Part shown: positions 17,689-27,567 of the stretch, in pieces
How positions within the stretch are numbered: the first letter of the stretch is position 1
Layout: each line of letters begins with the position of its first letter
From: Metallosphaera yellowstonensis MK1
GTDB lineage: Archaea > Thermoproteota > Thermoprotei_A > Sulfolobales > Sulfolobaceae
Direction of reading: 5' to 3'
DNA length: 64,000 bases
Assembly (NCBI RefSeq): GCF_000243315.1
Contig: NZ_JH597768.1
Span: forward strand, 482,269 to 546,268
Notes under the pieces: generated by a model
Database searches by the model: none
The model's input: the letters and a program-made list of their open reading frames with translations, nothing else
What the model was told of the DNA's origin: nothing
Translations under genes and position numbers: made by a program

Positions 17689-18780
17689 TACAGCAGTTAT
17701 GGGAATCTTAGGGAGGTAATACGAGGAAGTCGGTGTTGGTGAGAAGTTTTTCGACGTCGTCCCGCTGAAAAGGTGCGGAAAGGGACAGATCGAGTTGGCT
17801 AGGGAGAGGCAGTCAGGGAGATCAACAGGCTGGGCGTGGTGAGGGGGAAGGGGAGGAGCAGGAAGGTTAACTGGCACTAGTCCTCATGGTCCTGGTAGGT
17901 GGGAGGGCCAGCGTGAGGAACAGGGCCGAGACGTTCGGGTTGGAACGTGAATTGATGGGGCGTTGGGAGAACTTGACGACGCGTGGAGGTCCTGTCAGGC
18001 TGGTGAAGGGTCAGGTCGTCATCGTGGACGACACCGTGGACCACGACGCTCCGGGAGGACGTGAGCCCCCGGGAACTACTGGACCTACTGCCACACCCAC
18101 GGGAGGTTCGAGAGGGCCAAGCTCCTCACGGTCGCCATAGTGGACCTCGGGCAGGACGTTCACGGTTTCCCCTACACCGTGAGGAAGATGTGGGATTTGT
18201 GAGGGTCAACGAGTTCAAGACCGAGATCGAGGTGGCCAGATGTTGGACGTGCTCAAGGGGCGCTTCCGGTAGCCAGGGTCGTCTTCGATCCCAGTACTAT
18301 CCGAGAAGCCCGTGACGAACAAAGTGGTGTCAAGGCTCAAGTCCAACCGAGCTCAGGGTCGGCCCGGGGGACCCTCGAGGAGGGGCACCTCCCGGTGGGA
18401 TACCCCCGGAGTCTACTCCACCTTCCTGACCCTGGGAGGCCGAGTGGTCACGGTGAAGTCGCTCGCAGGAACACGACTCCGGGACACACGTCAGGTACAT
18501 CTACACGACCGACCTCTCACTCAGCGGGGAGGAGGCCTGCCTGGCCGGAGATCGAGGAGCTCCAAAGGACGTCGAGGCCCTGGGACTCCTCATTCTGGAG
18601 GAGGGACAGGCTTCAGGGGTACCTCACGATCTTCACCATCAGCAACGTCGTCAGGGAGCTGGTAGGGGAGCTGAACCTGAGGAGCGTGGAGGCGTTCCTC
18701 AGGTTCTCGAGCGTCGTTTAAGCGGACCGTCGGGGCTGATGAAAATCTTTAAGTCACGTTAAAATCCCATAACTGCTGTA
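17689..18780 (+). mobile_element. Degenerate insertion sequence with 16-bp inverted ends
   Basis: The element is bounded by TACAGCAGTTATGGGA at 17689-17704 and its exact inverse TCCCATAACTGCTGTA at 18765-18780, 1092 bp apart. Its interior is markedly more G/C rich than its surroundings. The same ends occur at 61469-61484 and 63249-63264. I see no clear target duplication. The family name is not recognised. Confidence 0.85.
17705..18722 (+). pseudogene. Transposase remnant, many frameshifts
   Basis: Short open stretches in different frames make up one broken transposase. LVKGQVVIVDDTVDH (about 17995-18045) looks like the first catalytic Asp of a DDE transposase, AKLLTVAIVDLGQDVHGFPYTVRKMW lies at about 18119-18195, and RLQGYLTIFTISNVVRELVGE is near the C-terminus (18606-18670). 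The last block is almost identical to a minus-strand fragment at 61487-61657, which proves a shared parent. Several apparent long ORFs here (for example 18061-18315, 18395-18721) are composition artefacts. Confidence 0.75.
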
Positions 18781-18884
18781 TCTTGAACGACTTCCTTGAA
18801 GTTACAATAATCTCTGGGATTAATTCCTAATGAGATAATAAACGAATAGAAAGATTTTTAAATTAGCTTTCTATATCTTTTATC

Positions 18885-19202
18885 GTGATTTGTAGAGAAT
18901 GGAAGTTAAGGATTATGAGAAGTTCCAGCAAGGAAATGAGTATAGAGGATTTTCAGAATTATATAGCTAAAGAGTTTCCTAACCCTAAGGTTAGAAAAAG
19001 TATTAGGGAAGCCTTGAAACTTCTCATCAAGGATCCTTTAGCCAATGCTAGAGAAAAATTAGGTATGGATATTTTCGGGAATCAATGTTCTCTATAGAAG
19101 TTACGAAGGATATAAGAATCCTTTACAGTATGGACTCAAAAAAACTGTATAGCGCTCATTTGGAAGATTGGGTCTCATAAGAAGGCTTATGGGAGAGATT
19201 AG
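18885..19202 (+). pseudogene. RelE-like toxin, frameshifted
   Basis: The first frame gives EDFQNYIAKEFPNPKVRKSI and ALKLLIKDPLANAREKLGMDIFG, the helical half of a RelE/ParE-type toxin, then hits TAG at 19095. Shifting by one base near 19090 continues with EVTKDIRILYSMDSKKLYSA, and a second single-base shift near 19166 gives IGSHKKAYGRD before a stop at 19200-19202. IRILYS and IGSHKxxYG are typical of the toxin's last strands. The order and spacing fit one gene with two indels. A TATA-like TTTTTAAATTAG lies at 18855-18866. No antitoxin gene is recognised nearby. Confidence 0.6.
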
Positions 19203-19305
19203 CTTTCTTTTCAACCTCATCAAAGAACTTGTCTATCTCCTCCCCGTTCTCAAACTCAATATAAGCGTAACTTTTGTCATCCTTCTTAACCAATCCAGTC
19301 TTCAT
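19156..19305 (-). CDS. Small ORF fragment, unknown
   Basis: From ATG 19305 the frame encodes 49 residues (MKTGLVKKDDKSYAYIEFEN... and an acidic EEIDKFFDEVEKKA). The frame stays open upstream to 19377 without a start codon and would add VPLEETLLAHCFNNIFAEFIH. It breaks off where the second tnpB remnant begins, so it is probably the C-terminal part of a gene truncated by that insertion. It overlaps the decayed toxin on the opposite strand. Family unknown. Confidence 0.4.
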   Translation of the reverse strand: MKTGLVKKDDKSYAYIEFENGEEIDKFFDEVEKKANLSHKPSYETQSSK

Positions 19306-19384
19306 ATGTATAAACTCTGCAAAGATGTTATTAAAACAATGTGCTAATAGAGTTTCTTCTAACGGTACTGAAAGAGCTTAACGC

Positions 19385-20157
19385 GTGATGAAGACCTTCT
19401 CCTGGTCCCGCACCTGGTTCTCAGGGAGAGTCAAAGGGCTTGAACTGGGTGAGCCCGTGATAAAGGAGGATAAGGTTCACCTACCATTCCGTTATAAATT
19501 ACCCTGGTTTACTCCCCTGGACTTCCTCTCAATCGACAGTAACCTCTATACTCTAGACGCGTACGGCATGGAGTTGAAGAGGGGTGAAATACAGTCCTTC
19601 GCTTCAAAGCACGGTAGGAAAGGGGGGAAGCTGATGAGGAAGTACTCTCACCGTGAAAGGAACCACGTCCTAGATTACGTTCACAAGTTCGTGAACAAAC
19701 TGTTGGAGATGTACCCACTCACTACGATTGCTGTTGAGAAACTGAACAAACAGTCAATGTTCCAAGATGCCGACGACAAGTTGTCTAAGAAGATTTCAAG
19801 GACTGTATGGAGGTCGATCCACCGTGTGTTGAAGTACAAGGCCCCACTATACGGCTCCCTAGTTAAGGAGGTGAACCCTCACCTCACCTCCAAGTCCTGC
19901 CCCAGATGTGGACGGGTTTCCCGAAAGGTAGGACTTTTCGTTGTGAGAGGTGTGGTTTCACCCTGGACAGGCAACTCAACGCCTCTCTCAACATCTTCCT
20001 CAAGATGTGCGGGTTTTCCCACCTCTTTCTCACTCCCAGTGGGAGTAGGTGGGTCGGGGTTACCCCGTTAAGGGGGCGGGGGAGTAACGGGTTTCCCCGC
20101 GACTCCTGTGAAGCTCAAGGGCTGAGGATTGGATACAAATTCATGAAAATTCAATGA
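19385..20157 (+). pseudogene. tnpB: TnpB nuclease remnant (copy 2)
   Basis: Only the C-terminal two-thirds of TnpB survive: MKTFSWSRTWFSGRVKGLELG, FLSIDSN (first RuvC Asp), IAVEKLNK (Glu), then the zinc ribbon. Relative to copy 1 there is an in-frame loss of about 18 residues after TLDAY, and the same 4-base deletion near 19930 shifts frame inside the zinc ribbon. The final frame then runs to 20157 across the guide-RNA region. No TnpA is nearby, so this is an immobile remnant. Confidence 0.85.
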
Positions 20158-20170
20158 AGCCCGAACCCCT
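19990..20170 (+). ncRNA. Guide-RNA (omega/reRNA)-like right end, copy 2
   Basis: The segment is almost identical to 6560-6742: GGTTACCCCGTTAAGGGGGC, then AGTAACGGGTTTCCCCGCGA, and the same terminal GAAGCCCGAACCCCT ending at 20170. The bases after it (GAGCCTAAACGTTGC) differ from those after copy 1, as expected for flanking-derived guides. Preservation is better than that of the associated coding sequence. Confidence 0.6.
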
Positions 20171-20291
20171 GAGCCTAAACGTTGCGAAAGCAAGAGTAGG
20201 GAGAACGGAAAGTGCATCGGGTGAGAGTTGGAAGTAGTTATACCACAGGATCAGGCGACAGAGTTAAAGCAACTAGAGTTATTGATAAACT
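20171..20291 (+). pseudogene. Possible 3' remnant of a gene cut by the tnpB element
   Basis: A frame from about 20207 encodes RKVHRVRVGSSYTTGSGDRV and KATRVIDKL and stops in TATGA, overlapping the ATG of pcna3. Such an overlap is typical of neighbours in an operon. The frame is closed upstream by TAG near 20203, close to the mobile-element end. It may therefore be the tail of a former upstream partner of pcna3. Weak evidence. Confidence 0.25.
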
Positions 20292-21029
20292 ATGAGAGTC
20301 GTTTACGATAACGCTATGGACTTTAAGGCGATTATTGAGGCCTTAGCCAAGATGGTGGATGAGGCCTCCCTGACGTTCAACAGTGATGCCATGGAATTGA
20401 CCGCAATAGATAGAGCACACATATCACTGATCAAGCTCAGGTTCCCTAAGGAAGCCTTTAAGGAGTACGATATCACAGAGGAGTTCAGGTTAGGCTTCAA
20501 TACACAGTACATGTTAAAGGTCCTAAGGAGCGCGAAGAAGAAGGAGCAGTTGGAGATGGAGTCTCAAGACCCTTCTCAGATCAACCTCAAGATAATAGGT
20601 TCCATGGTCAGAGATTTCGTAGTGAGGAACATAGAGATCTCTGCGTCCGAAATACCCGAGATAAATTTTCAATTCGACGTTAAGGCCAAGGTCGTCTCAA
20701 GCGGATTCAAGAGGGCCATAAACGAGATATACACAGTAAGTGACTCGGTTCAGTTTAATGCAACTGAAAGTTCTCTTCTCCTCAAGTCTGCGGGCGAATC
20801 TGAGATAGAGGTGGAGTTCACTAAGGATATGGGAGGACTTCAGGAAATATCCATTGAGAAGCCGGTCTCCTCTACCTATTCCGCGGAATATCTGAACGAC
20901 GTGCTCGTCTTAACTAAGCTTTCAGGCTTCACTAAGATCCTTTACTCGGAGCAGAAGCCGTTACAGTTAGAGTTTAATATGGATAACGGGGGTAGTGTAG
21001 TGTATCTGCTGGCTCCTCAGGCGGGGTGA
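20292..21029 (+). CDS. pcna3: Sliding clamp subunit PCNA3
   Basis: The 245-residue protein is a PCNA of the Sulfolobus PCNA3 type: the N-terminus MRVVYDNAMDFKAIIEALAK, the ELTAIDRAHISLIKL strand, FNTQYMLKVLRSAKKKE and the C-terminal [10 protein letters not shown] all match that paralogue. With PCNA1 (9834) and a PCNA2 encoded elsewhere it should form the heterotrimeric clamp. Its stop overlaps the GTG start of the next gene. Mobile-element debris lies directly upstream. Confidence 0.93.
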   Translation: MRVVYDNAMDFKAIIEALAKMVDEASLTFNSDAMELTAIDRAHISLIKLRFPKEAFKEYDITEEFRLGFNTQYMLKVLRSAKKKEQLEMESQDPSQINLKIIGSMVRDFVVRNIEISASEIPEINFQFDVKAKVVSSGFKRAINEIYTVSDSVQFNATESSLLLKSAGESEIEVEFTKDMGGLQEISIEKPVSSTYSAEYLNDVLVLTKLSGFTKILYSEQKPLQLEFNMDNGGSVVYLLAPQAG

Positions 21030-21991
21030 TAAAATTTAGGATAAGCATAATAGGAAGTTACCCACGGTCTCCATCGCTGGGCAAAGTTTTTTCGAGGTTC
21101 AGGGCTGGAAAGGTAAGTAAGGACATCCTTGAAAAGGAGGTAATGAGAAGAGAGAGCACTTTCTTAAGTTTAGTTAAGGACATAGGTGCACATTACAGTA
21201 CCGACGGTCTGCTAAGGTGGGACGACCTTCTCGACGTCACTTTTTCCTATTTGTCTGGCCAAGAAAAAGGAGAGCTTATGAGGTTCTTCGATAATAACTT
21301 CTATTACAGGAAGCCTGTCATTAAGGATAGGCTAAGGGCTAGATTAGAGGAGTACCTGAGTTATCTCCAAGGGGATATTGAGCTGGCAAAGCAGGTAGGA
21401 TATACAGGAACTCTCAAGGCTGTAATTGTTGGGCCCCTAACTTACTCCCTCTTATCCGATAACCAATACTATGAAACTGTTGAGGAACTAATAATGAGCT
21501 ATAGTGCAGAAGTTAACTCAGTCCTAAAAAATTTACCTAGAGGAATAAATGCCGTCGAGATCCATGAGCCGTCCATTTTCGCTAAGGGCGTCAAGACGTC
21601 CTTATTGGACAGACTTAAGGACGCTTACCAAACACTCCTTTCAGGAGTGCAAGTGGAGAAGCACCTGATAACCTACTTTTATATAAACTCATCGAGGATA
21701 GATCTACTCCTCTCTTTACCTGTAGACGTCTACGGCTTTGATATCATAGAGAATATGAACATCCTAGGCGTATTATATAGGAAAGTCAAGGAGAGGAGGG
21801 TTTTCCTGGGAGTCCTCGACACTAGGAACACCAAGATCGAGAGAGTTAGCACCATAAGGAGGGTAGTGGAGAAAGCTAGAGAAAAGGGGGCATCAGAAGT
21901 TTTAATAGGAAACGCTGCCCCCATGGATTTCATACCGGAAGCGGTAGTTATTAAGAAACTGAAGTTATTGAAGAAGATTGGTGGTGCTTAA
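21026..21991 (+). CDS. MetE N-terminal-domain-like protein
   Basis: The 321-residue protein is related to the N-terminal barrel of cobalamin-independent methionine synthase: [34 protein letters not shown] and [10 protein letters not shown] correspond to conserved stretches. It lacks the zinc-binding His-x-Cys and final Cys that the C-terminal catalytic barrel (next gene) has, so it probably binds folate or acts as a partner. The start is GTG, overlapping the pcna3 stop. Its stop overlaps the ATG of the next gene, so the pair is cotranslated. Confidence 0.85.
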   Translation: MIKFRISIIGSYPRSPSLGKVFSRFRAGKVSKDILEKEVMRRESTFLSLVKDIGAHYSTDGLLRWDDLLDVTFSYLSGQEKGELMRFFDNNFYYRKPVIKDRLRARLEEYLSYLQGDIELAKQVGYTGTLKAVIVGPLTYSLLSDNQYYETVEELIMSYSAEVNSVLKNLPRGINAVEIHEPSIFAKGVKTSLLDRLKDAYQTLLSGVQVEKHLITYFYINSSRIDLLLSLPVDVYGFDIIENMNILGVLYRKVKERRVFLGVLDTRNTKIERVSTIRRVVEKAREKGASEVLIGNAAPMDFIPEAVVIKKLKLLKKIGGA

Positions 21992-22983
21992 TGGAACTAC
22001 CGCTGTTACCAACCACAGTTATAGGTAGTTATCCGAGACCTAAGTGGCTAAGGGAAGTAATAGCACTAAGGAAGGCTGGAAGGATCTCGGAGGATGACCT
22101 AAAGGAGGCTTTCAACGACGCTGCGGTAACTGTTATGAGGGATCACTTGATAGCTGGAATAGATGTTCCCACGGATGGAGAGGTGAAGAGAGACGAGATG
22201 GTTGAATTCTTTGCAGAGAGACTCAAGGGGTTCAAGTTCTACGGGCCTGTGAGGGTTTGGGGAACAGCATACTACAGGAAACCGTCAGTGGTTGACAAGA
22301 TAGAATACGTTAGACCTATGCTCCTAGATGAGGTCGAGTTCACCAAAAGCATTTCCTATACACCCAACTTCAAAGTCACCATTACAGGACCTTACACTAT
22401 GGGTTATTGGTCTTACAACGAGTACTACAAGAGCAGAAGGGATATGGTCTTTGACCTGGCTAAGGCCATAAACTCAGAAATACGGAGTCTGGTGGATGCT
22501 GGAGCTAAGATAATCCAGGTAGATGAGCCAGCGATTCACTCAACTAAGGACGAAGTTCCATGGGCTATTGAGGCCGTCAATGAGTCAATTAAGGGGATTA
22601 ACGCTAAGCTGATGGTACACATATGTTACGGAGACTACAAGCTCGTCGCGCCTTATCTCAACGACCTCAAGGTAGATCAGATAAACTTCGCTTTGAAGAT
22701 ATATGATTACAAGCCATTGAAGCTTCTGAAGGAAGTGGGATTCGAGAAGGAGCTTGGAGCCGGTGTTATAGACGTGCATAACAAGAGGGTAGAGTCTCCA
22801 GAGGAAGTTCAGAAGGACCTGATGACCATCCTAAGGTACTTCCCTCCAGAGAAGGTATGGGTCAATCCGGATTGTGGTCTTAAACTTCAACCTAGGAAAA
22901 TAGCCTTCGAAAAAATGGTCTCCATGGTTAACGGAACCAGGCTTGCTAGGGAAGAACTTAAAAAAGGAGAGAACAGGAAATAA
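21991..22983 (+). CDS. metE: Methionine synthase, catalytic barrel (MetE-type)
   Basis: The 330-residue protein is the stand-alone catalytic barrel of cobalamin-independent methionine synthase. It starts [14 protein letters not shown]. Zinc ligands are visible as His and Cys in [10 protein letters not shown] and Cys in [10 protein letters not shown], and the substrate acid loop is in [11 protein letters not shown]. Archaea have this domain alone, using a methyl donor other than the bacterial folate in some lineages. Here a second MetE-like protein is encoded just upstream. Confidence 0.92.
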   Translation: MELPLLPTTVIGSYPRPKWLREVIALRKAGRISEDDLKEAFNDAAVTVMRDHLIAGIDVPTDGEVKRDEMVEFFAERLKGFKFYGPVRVWGTAYYRKPSVVDKIEYVRPMLLDEVEFTKSISYTPNFKVTITGPYTMGYWSYNEYYKSRRDMVFDLAKAINSEIRSLVDAGAKIIQVDEPAIHSTKDEVPWAIEAVNESIKGINAKLMVHICYGDYKLVAPYLNDLKVDQINFALKIYDYKPLKLLKEVGFEKELGAGVIDVHNKRVESPEEVQKDLMTILRYFPPEKVWVNPDCGLKLQPRKIAFEKMVSMVNGTRLAREELKKGENRK

Positions 22984-23006
22984 GAGCTAGTAAAGAGTGA
23001 GCTGAA

Positions 23007-23465
23007 GTGAACAAGAGGAGAGCTAAGGGTAGTTCCCATTCAACCAGGCCAGCTAGGGCTGGTTCGCCCAAATGGGTTAGGTTCACTAAGGAAGAGGTAG
23101 AGATGCTTATAGAGGAACTTGCTAAGAAGGGTTACACGCCCTCCATGATAGGCATAGTGCTCAGGGATCAATACGGAGTTCCTCTGGCTAAACAGATCAT
23201 AGGGAAGAAGGTCTCAAAGTTTCTACAGGAGAGAGGACTGGCGTCGCCCATTCCAGAAGATCTGTTCAACTTGATAAGGAGGGCAGTTAATGTGAGGAGG
23301 CACTTAACGGAGTATCCAGGCGATAAGACGGCGAAGAAAGGGTTAGAGGAAATAGAATCTAAAATAAGGAGAGTAGCTAGCTATTATAGGAAGGTGAACA
23401 GGTTACCTAAGGATTGGGTCTATGACCCGGCTAAGGCTGAGCTCCTCGTCAGTGCCAGCACTTAG
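23007..23465 (+). CDS. rps15: 30S ribosomal protein S15
   Basis: The 152-residue archaeal S15 (S13e type) starts at GTG 23007 and has the basic N-terminal extension ([21 protein letters not shown]) followed by the S15 helices, including [20 protein letters not shown], which contacts 16S rRNA. Length is normal for the archaeal/eukaryotic class. Confidence 0.95.
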   Translation: MNKRRAKGSSHSTRPARAGSPKWVRFTKEEVEMLIEELAKKGYTPSMIGIVLRDQYGVPLAKQIIGKKVSKFLQERGLASPIPEDLFNLIRRAVNVRRHLTEYPGDKTAKKGLEEIESKIRRVASYYRKVNRLPKDWVYDPAKAELLVSAST

Positions 23466-23502
23466 TCTTCTATAAGTATATTTATTGTTGTTATTATTTT
23501 AA

Positions 23503-23934
23503 TTAACTATCATGCTTGATTTTTGCCTCTTCCCTGTTGTCCTCTAGGGGTTCAGGACCATCCATCTCTTCAAACACCCTTTCTTTGAGAATCTCAGCGA
23601 CCCTTTCGTCTACCCCTATTGGTTTCGCTATCCTGACCTTCACTTTTTTCCCGTTCATTACTATCTCACCTCTCTCATCTATCCCTATCAATCTGGGTAT
23701 GTCCCTATAGAAATGTGCCCCAGCAGCAAATAGTAACGGCACTGCTACTATTTCCTCAGCTCCTTGGGTGATAAGTAGGTCTGTCGCCTCCTTCAGGCTA
23801 GGTTGATTGAACTCTATGAAACCGTATTCCACTAGCTCAAAATGTCGCTTCAAGAGGTCCTTATACTTTATCGCCACGTCCTTCCATTCATTAACCCTAC
23901 TACCATGTAGAACGAGAAGAACACCTGTTTTCAT
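23503..23934 (-). CDS. cbiX: Sirohydrochlorin cobaltochelatase, small form (CbiX-S)
   Basis: The 143-residue protein is the half-length archaeal CbiX. The N-terminal metal-binding histidine is in [13 protein letters not shown], and the second histidine is in [18 protein letters not shown]. It inserts cobalt into sirohydrochlorin early in B12 synthesis, and can also insert nickel or iron in relatives. It works as a dimer because each chain is one half-site. It links to cobB at 7184. It is on its own, convergent with rps15 and divergent from rps6e. Confidence 0.9.
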   Translation of the reverse strand: MKTGVLLVLHGSRVNEWKDVAIKYKDLLKRHFELVEYGFIEFNQPSLKEATDLLITQGAEEIVAVPLLFAAGAHFYRDIPRLIGIDERGEIVMNGKKVKVRIAKPIGVDERVAEILKERVFEEMDGPEPLEDNREEAKIKHDS

Positions 23935-23982
23935 ATTCTATACCACAACCCTGAGTTTATATACTCGTGTCATTATACGATT

Positions 23983-24639
23983 GTGAAAGGGGATAGGTAC
24001 TTGCCAGACTATAAATTAGTCATATCAGACCCAGGTACCAAGAACGCAGAACCTTTGAAGGTAAAGGTTAAGGCTGTAGACAGCATTCAACAGGATACTG
24101 AGGAGAAGGATAATAGAGTCCTCCCCTTGTGTCGCATCAACCAGAAGACCAAGGAGAGATTGGGGGCCGACAAGTTCCTCACTATCGAAATCACAAAACA
24201 GGAGGGAGACAAGCGAGTCAAGGTTAAAATTCATTGTGTGATCGAGGAATCTCAGGATGTACCTGAGGGGGAAGTACACGTGGGTAAGCACGTCGCGGAG
24301 AAATTGGGAGGCGAAGAAGTGGAGGCCTTAGCGTATAGGACCAAGGCCTTCCAAATAGCAGTGGATCAAGGTAAACTCAACATCATGGGCTACAAGATCG
24401 GTGACACATTCGATCTGGTCGTGAGGAATGTCCCTCTGAAACTCAAAATAACTGGTGGCTCCGATAACACTGGGTTTTCAATGAGGCCTGACGTTCAAGG
24501 TGCAGCTAAACGTAAATTACTCCTCTCCTCCCCTCCAGGGTTCGTTCCAAGGGAGGACGGTGAAAAGAGAAGGAAAATAGTGAGGGGAAACGTAGTTAGT
24601 ACGGAGTTGGTCCAAATAAATTGTATCGTGGTAAGGTGA
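23983..24639 (+). CDS. rps6e: 30S ribosomal protein S6e
   Basis: The protein has 218 residues, with the S6e core [19 protein letters not shown] and [20 protein letters not shown], the latter being the family signature. Length matches the longer Sulfolobales form. A TTTATATAC box at about 23957-23965, 20-odd bases before the GTG at 23983, supports this start. aIF2gamma follows 4 bases later, a pairing conserved in archaea. Confidence 0.9.
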   Translation: MKGDRYLPDYKLVISDPGTKNAEPLKVKVKAVDSIQQDTEEKDNRVLPLCRINQKTKERLGADKFLTIEITKQEGDKRVKVKIHCVIEESQDVPEGEVHVGKHVAEKLGGEEVEALAYRTKAFQIAVDQGKLNIMGYKIGDTFDLVVRNVPLKLKITGGSDNTGFSMRPDVQGAAKRKLLLSSPPGFVPREDGEKRRKIVRGNVVSTELVQINCIVVR

Positions 24640-24643
24640 TTTT

Positions 24644-25891
24644 TTGCCCTGGCCAGTAACTCAACCAGAGGTCAATATAGGTGTAGTCGGACACGTAGAT
24701 CACGGGAAGACGACTCTGGTTCAGGCCCTCACTGGAGTGTGGACGTCGAGACACTCAGAAGAGCTCAAGAGGGGCATGACAATACGGCTGGGATACGCCG
24801 AGGCTAACTTTGGGTTATGTAAATCGTGCAGGAAACCCGAGGCTTACGTTAACGAGCCCTCGTGTAACTCTTGCGGGAGCGACGAGGAGCCAGAGTTTTT
24901 GAGGAGAGTGTCATTCCTAGATGCACCTGGCCACGAGGTATTGATGGCGACCATGTTATCTGGTACAGCCATCCTGGACGGCGCCATATTGGTTGTAGCA
25001 GCAAATGAACCTTTCCCTCAACCCCAGACGAGGGAGCACTTTGTGGCTTTGGGCATAGCAGGGATAAAGAACGTCGTTGTTGTTCAAAACAAGGTTGACG
25101 TCGTAACTAGGGAGGAAGCAATGTCTCAATATTCTCAGATAGAGGCCTTCTTGAAAGGGACTTGGGCCGAAGGTGCAGATGTAGTCCCAGTTAGTGCCCT
25201 TCATAAGATAAATATCGACGCACTGATAGAGTCATTGGAACACCACATACCAACTCCCAAGAGGGATCCTAATCTCGATCCTTTTATGTTGGTAATAAGA
25301 AGTTTTGATGTGAATAAACCAGGAACTCCTCTTTCAGAACTTAGGGGAGGGGTAGTTGGAGGCAGTATAGTTCAGGGAGTTTTTAAGGTAGGTCAGGAGA
25401 TCAAAATCCTTCCGGGCATGCGTGTAGAGGAGAAGGGAAAGGTCTCTTATCAACCTCTATATACCAGGATCTCTTCATTGCGGTTCGGCCAAACTGAGTT
25501 CAATGAGGCTAAACCTGGTGGTCTTGTAGCTATGGGCACCTATTTAGATCCCTCCCTGACCAAGGCCGATAACTTGATAGGAAATGTAGTAACTGACGCG
25601 AAGGTCGAGGTTCCAGTATTGTGGAAAATAACCAGTACCTATAATTTATTGGAAAGGGTTGTGGGAAGCAAGGAGATGATAAAGGTTGATCCAATCAGGC
25701 CTAAGGAGACTCTGCTTATCACTCTAGGTTCTGCGACCAGCCTAGGAGTTGTGACTAGGGCTAAGTCCGACGAGATAGAAATGGAGTTAAAGAGACCCCT
25801 GGCAGTATGGGACAAGAAAGCTAGGCTGGTCATCAGTAGACAGATAGGTGGTAGATGGAGATTAGTGGGATGGGGTCAAATAGACGTCTAG
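24644..25891 (+). CDS. eif2g: Translation initiation factor 2 gamma (aIF2g)
   Basis: The 415-residue GTPase binds initiator tRNA. Motifs: GHVDHGKTT (P-loop), a four-cysteine zinc knuckle [20 protein letters not shown] that is specific to the gamma subunit, LDAPGH (G3), QNKVD (G4) and VSALHK (G5). Two beta-barrel domains follow. The start is TTG at 24644. The end overlaps the start of the PIN-domain gene. Confidence 0.96.
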   Translation: MPWPVTQPEVNIGVVGHVDHGKTTLVQALTGVWTSRHSEELKRGMTIRLGYAEANFGLCKSCRKPEAYVNEPSCNSCGSDEEPEFLRRVSFLDAPGHEVLMATMLSGTAILDGAILVVAANEPFPQPQTREHFVALGIAGIKNVVVVQNKVDVVTREEAMSQYSQIEAFLKGTWAEGADVVPVSALHKINIDALIESLEHHIPTPKRDPNLDPFMLVIRSFDVNKPGTPLSELRGGVVGGSIVQGVFKVGQEIKILPGMRVEEKGKVSYQPLYTRISSLRFGQTEFNEAKPGGLVAMGTYLDPSLTKADNLIGNVVTDAKVEVPVLWKITSTYNLLERVVGSKEMIKVDPIRPKETLLITLGSATSLGVVTRAKSDEIEMELKRPLAVWDKKARLVISRQIGGRWRLVGWGQIDV

Positions 25892-26292
25892 GAGTGTTGG
25901 TGGACACCAATATCCTCCTCTACGTTTATGACGGGGTTGATCCCTTTAGTAAGGTGCTGGAGTTCCTGGATTTTAAGCCAAGGTTTTACATTCACACAGT
26001 GGTGCTAAATGAATTATCTACACTGGAAGGAAAATACGCCAGGTCCACCAAGATGCTCTCAAGGATCAGATTAGCTAGGGAATACCTACGAACCTACGGA
26101 GGATGGTGGGAGACTGTGGACCTCTTCCAGGAACTCCCTCCCGACGAGGCCCTCCTGCGGACGGCGGTGGAACTCGGGCTCGTCATATTTACCAATGACA
26201 TAGCTCTGAAGAAACTCGCATTAAAAAACAGCATAGGAATAATTTTCATGAGTAGATGGGGTAAAATTATAAAATCAGTATATACTATTTAG
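25870..26292 (+). CDS. PIN-domain nuclease (Fcf1/Nob1-like small protein)
   Basis: The protein (about 140 residues) has the PIN fold with acidic active-site residues: Asp in [13 protein letters not shown], Glu in [15 protein letters not shown], Asp in [14 protein letters not shown] and Asp in [12 protein letters not shown]. It lies between aIF2gamma and rpoE, an arrangement widely kept in archaea. With no antitoxin partner beside it, this suggests a housekeeping role such as rRNA processing rather than a VapC toxin. ATG 25870 is preferred over 25855 because it shortens the overlap with aIF2gamma. Confidence 0.85.
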   Translation: MGSNRRLGVLVDTNILLYVYDGVDPFSKVLEFLDFKPRFYIHTVVLNELSTLEGKYARSTKMLSRIRLAREYLRTYGGWWETVDLFQELPPDEALLRTAVELGLVIFTNDIALKKLALKNSIGIIFMSRWGKIIKSVYTI

Positions 26293-26304
26293 GTTCGACT
26301 CATC

Positions 26305-26835
26305 ATGTTTAAGCTCGTCAGAGCTAGGGGGGTGGTCAGGATTCCCCCAGATCAATTTGGAGGGCCCTTGGACGTCATCGCGTTAGATATACTGAAGAAT
26401 GAGTATCAGGAGAGATTATTCAAGGATCTGGGCTTGGTTCTCACGGTCACTAAGGCTAAGGTGAGTGAGGAAGGAATGATAGTCTTCGGGGACGGTGCGA
26501 CTTACCACGAGGTCGAGTTTGAGCTTTTGACGTTCTCCCCAATCATTCAAGAGGTCATAGAGGGGGACATAACACAGGTGGATAATTACGGCGTTTACGT
26601 TAATATGGGTCCCATGGACGGTCTAGTGCACGTGTCACAGATAGGGGATGACAACTATAGGTTCGATCAGATAAGGGGGACTTTAGTGGGCGAGAGATCA
26701 AAGAAGGTCTTTCAGAAGGGAGACTTCGTTAGGGCTAGGATAATGACCATATCCACAGCGGCCTCGAACAGATTGCCCCGAATAGGCCTTACGATGAAAC
26801 AACCAGGTCTAGGTAAGATAGAGAAGAGAGGGTGA
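26305..26835 (+). CDS. rpoE1: RNA polymerase subunit E' (Rpo7)
   Basis: The 176-residue protein has the Rpo7 N-terminal tip domain ([20 protein letters not shown]) and an S1/OB RNA-binding domain ([27 protein letters not shown]). With Rpo4 it forms the polymerase stalk that binds emerging RNA. rpoE2/spt4 follows directly. Confidence 0.96.
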   Translation: MFKLVRARGVVRIPPDQFGGPLDVIALDILKNEYQERLFKDLGLVLTVTKAKVSEEGMIVFGDGATYHEVEFELLTFSPIIQEVIEGDITQVDNYGVYVNMGPMDGLVHVSQIGDDNYRFDQIRGTLVGERSKKVFQKGDFVRARIMTISTAASNRLPRIGLTMKQPGLGKIEKRG

Positions 26836-26841
26836 TAGGCC

Positions 26842-27039
26842 ATTTCGGCTAAAATATTTAAGGCTTGTAAGAACTGTAAGGCTCTAGTTAACAGAGAACA
26901 AGTGACCTGCCCAGTCTGTGGCGGGAATTCCTTCACTGACGAATGGGAGGGGATGGTAATCCTACTCAATGAAACATCAGAGCTCTATGAAGCCATGGGT
27001 GCAAAGAAACCTTGGAGGTACGCAATAAACATAAAGTAG
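26842..27039 (+). CDS. spt4: Transcription elongation factor Spt4 (RpoE'')
   Basis: A 65-residue protein with zinc ligands in ACKNCKALV and VTCPVCGGNSFTDEW, then WEGMVILLNETSELYEAMG: a complete Spt4, partner of Spt5/NusG. The frame is closed upstream by TAG at 26836-26838, and no ATG, GTG or TTG precedes the conserved region. The best start is ATT at 26842, six bases after a GGTGAT ribosome-binding motif that overlaps the rpoE1 stop. The gene is too short and too oddly started to be found by default ORF calling. Confidence 0.88.
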   Translation: MSAKIFKACKNCKALVNREQVTCPVCGGNSFTDEWEGMVILLNETSELYEAMGAKKPWRYAINIK

Positions 27040-27533
27040 ACATATGTTTTGTCCCTAGCGAGAACGTTAGGAAAGAACTCTCTAGACCTTACGGGATACT
27101 GTTTAAGGATGTACATAAACTTATTGACTACGCTAGGGGTTTCTCTAGGGTTATTACGGTGGGCGACGTGGTAACTCGTTCCCTGTTAGAGGGGGGAGTG
27201 GTTCCATTCCTTTCCGTCATTGATGGTAAAACAAGAAGAAGCGTAGTCATGAATGAGAGTAGGTATAACCTTAAGGTAAGGAATGAACCAGGGCTCCTAA
27301 GGCTCAGTTCAATGATGGTCATAAGAGATGTACTGCAAGGAAGGTCTCCAGTTTCCGTTTTCGTTGAAGGTGAGGACGACATGTTCGTCATTCCAGCCAT
27401 ACTCTTTGGGCACAATGATGATTTAGTAGTATACGGACAACCGAAAGCTGGAGCCGTGGGACTAGAGAACTGGGAGGGAAGCAGGTGGAGAGTGCAAGAC
27501 ATCTTGTCCAAGTTTCTCGTAAAGCTTTGCTGA
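27012..27533 (+). CDS. GTP-dependent dephospho-CoA kinase (DUF359)
   Basis: The 173-residue protein matches the archaeal DUF359 family: VITVGDVVTRSLLEGGVVP, IDGKTRRSVV, the VFVEGEDDMFVIPAILFG acidic stretch and VVYGQPKAGAV. Thermococcal members phosphorylate dephospho-CoA using GTP, the last CoA step in archaea. The TTG start at 27012 overlaps spt4 by 28 bases, and a later start would cut the first conserved strand. The last 25 residues after YGQPKAGAV do not look like the usual tail, so the 3' end may have changed. Confidence 0.82.
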   Translation: MEVRNKHKVDICFVPSENVRKELSRPYGILFKDVHKLIDYARGFSRVITVGDVVTRSLLEGGVVPFLSVIDGKTRRSVVMNESRYNLKVRNEPGLLRLSSMMVIRDVLQGRSPVSVFVEGEDDMFVIPAILFGHNDDLVVYGQPKAGAVGLENWEGSRWRVQDILSKFLVKLC

Positions 27534-27567
27534 CCTCCTTCCCACCCTGAGGTAGAGCCACTCTCGT

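Noticed and set aside
18061..18721. Several overlapping open frames of 84-117 codons in the G/C-rich IS remnant
   Set aside because: They are in different frames, rich in Arg/Gly/Pro/Ser, and are explained by a frameshifted transposase with few A/T-rich stops.
25855..25869. Upstream ATG for the PIN gene
   Set aside because: It only lengthens the overlap with aIF2gamma and adds residues before the first conserved strand. It cannot be excluded.
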